Source: Chlorokybus atmophyticus (taxonomy: Eukaryota; Streptophyta; Chlorokybophyceae; Chlorokybales; Chlorokybaceae). From it: a DNA stretch of 64,000 bases. The notes under the pieces were generated by a model, which searched no databases, was not told where the DNA came from, and saw nothing but the letters and a program-made list of their open reading frames with translations. Position 1 is the stretch's first letter; each line of letters starts with the position of its first letter. This document shows positions 63,644-64,000 of this stretch, one piece after another. The stretch is taken from the NCBI GenBank assembly GCA_009103225.1, contig RHPI01000140.1:1-64000 (forward strand), given 5' to 3'. The position numbers and the translations under genes were made by a program.

Positions 63644-64000
63644 GGGCACGCACATACACACGCATATGCAAAGTGCGCATCATGCTGCAAACACGAATCC
63701 ATTGTTGCCGCTTGCATCTCTTGTAGCTGCGTGAGATTGCCAATCACCGGGTCGAGTGTCCCTCTCAGCCCCGCTCCCTCCATCACCCTATCACCGCCAC
63801 ACCCCACCACCATCACTCACCATCCACCGTACTACTCCAAAACAGCACCACTCACAGCCTGTTGACGCGGCCGTCGGCGTCGCACCCGACCCCGCTCCAC
63901 GCGGAACAGGCGTCGACGGCGCTGCTGTCGCGCCAGGTACCGAGCGCGGCAGTGAGGAGGTCGGAGGAGGACCACGCATCGCGCAGAGAACGGAGCGCTG
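59051..64000 (-). CDS. LRR receptor-like kinase with two tandem kinase domains (5' partial)
   Basis: Sixteen exons on the minus strand: 64,000-63,856 (partial), 63,787-63,716, 63,508-63,218, 63,040-62,859, 62,796-62,097, 61,968-61,944, 61,848-61,786, 61,573-61,196, 61,059-60,973, 60,874-60,690, 60,612-60,510, 60,376-60,290, 60,165-59,716, 59,646-59,398, 59,315-59,220 and 59,116-59,051. They encode about 1058 visible residues. The order is: LRR N-terminal cap (WSGVGCDADGRV), about five LRRs (for example LSDNAFSGPIPPEL), the post-LRR NSGLCG, and a membrane span (about 212-235). Kinase 1 follows (about 330-605; GRGHFG, AVKR, HRDVKPSN, DFGLAK, GYLAPEY), then kinase 2 (about 636-915; GHGGFG, AVKR, HRDIKPSN, DFGFAK, but CPSY in place of APEY), then a 140-residue acidic-to-basic tail. 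Introns 2 and 12 have GC donors. The signal peptide lies beyond the window. The outside domain should bind a ligand and the kinases should signal in the cytoplasm. Two adjacent genes are the main alternative, but no stop or promoter separates the kinases. Confidence 0.85.
61130..61192. repeat. Alternating purine-pyrimidine tract in the intron between the two kinases
   Basis: GTGCGTGTGCGTGTGCG-type repeat in intron 8 of the receptor kinase. Similar tracts fill introns at 56,440-56,560, 57,840-58,030, 61,660-61,760, 62,795-62,855 and 63,045-63,170. Confidence 0.7.
63551..63665. repeat. (CA)n microsatellite in receptor kinase intron 2
   Basis: About 55 bp of pure CA flanked by CACGCACG-type sequence. 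It lies inside the GC-AG intron 63,715-63,509. His-Thr and Val-Cys repeat frames across it are artefacts. Confidence 0.9.

Noticed and set aside
63551..63665. Telomeric or centromeric repeat
   Set aside because: It is a simple CA microsatellite inside an intron.

Overview
The window is nuclear DNA from a eukaryote of the green (plastid-bearing) lineage. The host genes are split by GT-AG and some GC-AG introns. They encode a plastid-type omega-3 fatty acid desaturase, an RD19-like vacuolar cysteine protease, an EF-hand/coiled-coil protein and an LRR receptor kinase. All five recognisable host genes carry TGTAA 100-210 nt after the stop, a poly(A) signal typical of chlorophyte algae, while LRR receptor kinases are commoner in streptophytes. 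I call it a green alga of unresolved class.

Region 1 (1-1360) holds the 3' exons of an unidentified acidic, probably coiled-coil protein, preceded by short perfect hairpins. Region 2 (about 2.4-47.5 kb) is a repeat landscape of nested, decayed transposons. A Helitron (minus strand) is split by a Ty1/copia element (family A). There are three Ty3/gypsy remnants (about 15.0-19.6, 21.6-22.8 and 27.6-30.4 kb). Two copies of a gag-only copia family B lie at 23,451-26,150 and 40,929-43,202, with nested and solo LTRs bearing target-site duplications. A 4.5-kb DIRS-like reverse-transcriptase element (32,806-37,328) is accompanied by three copies of about 480-500 bp that share both its ends. Two homopolymer-C/N blocks inside it look like assembly defects.

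Region 3 (about 48-64 kb) is gene-rich and higher in G+C. The desaturase (+, 48,587-50,964) and the cysteine protease (-, 53,415-55,336) converge. The protease and the EF-hand/coiled-coil gene (+, 55,836-58,769) diverge from a shared 499-bp region with a G-box/CRE-like site. The EF-hand gene converges on a receptor kinase (-, 59,051 to beyond 64,000) with probably overlapping 3' UTRs.

The most unusual gene is the receptor kinase. Conceptual splicing gives LRRs, one membrane span, two complete tandem protein kinase domains and an acidic tail in one reading frame. The second kinase has lost its APE motif. Other notable signals are a high share of GC-AG introns, W-box-like TTGAC arrays in both copia LTR families, and alternating purine-pyrimidine tracts in many introns.
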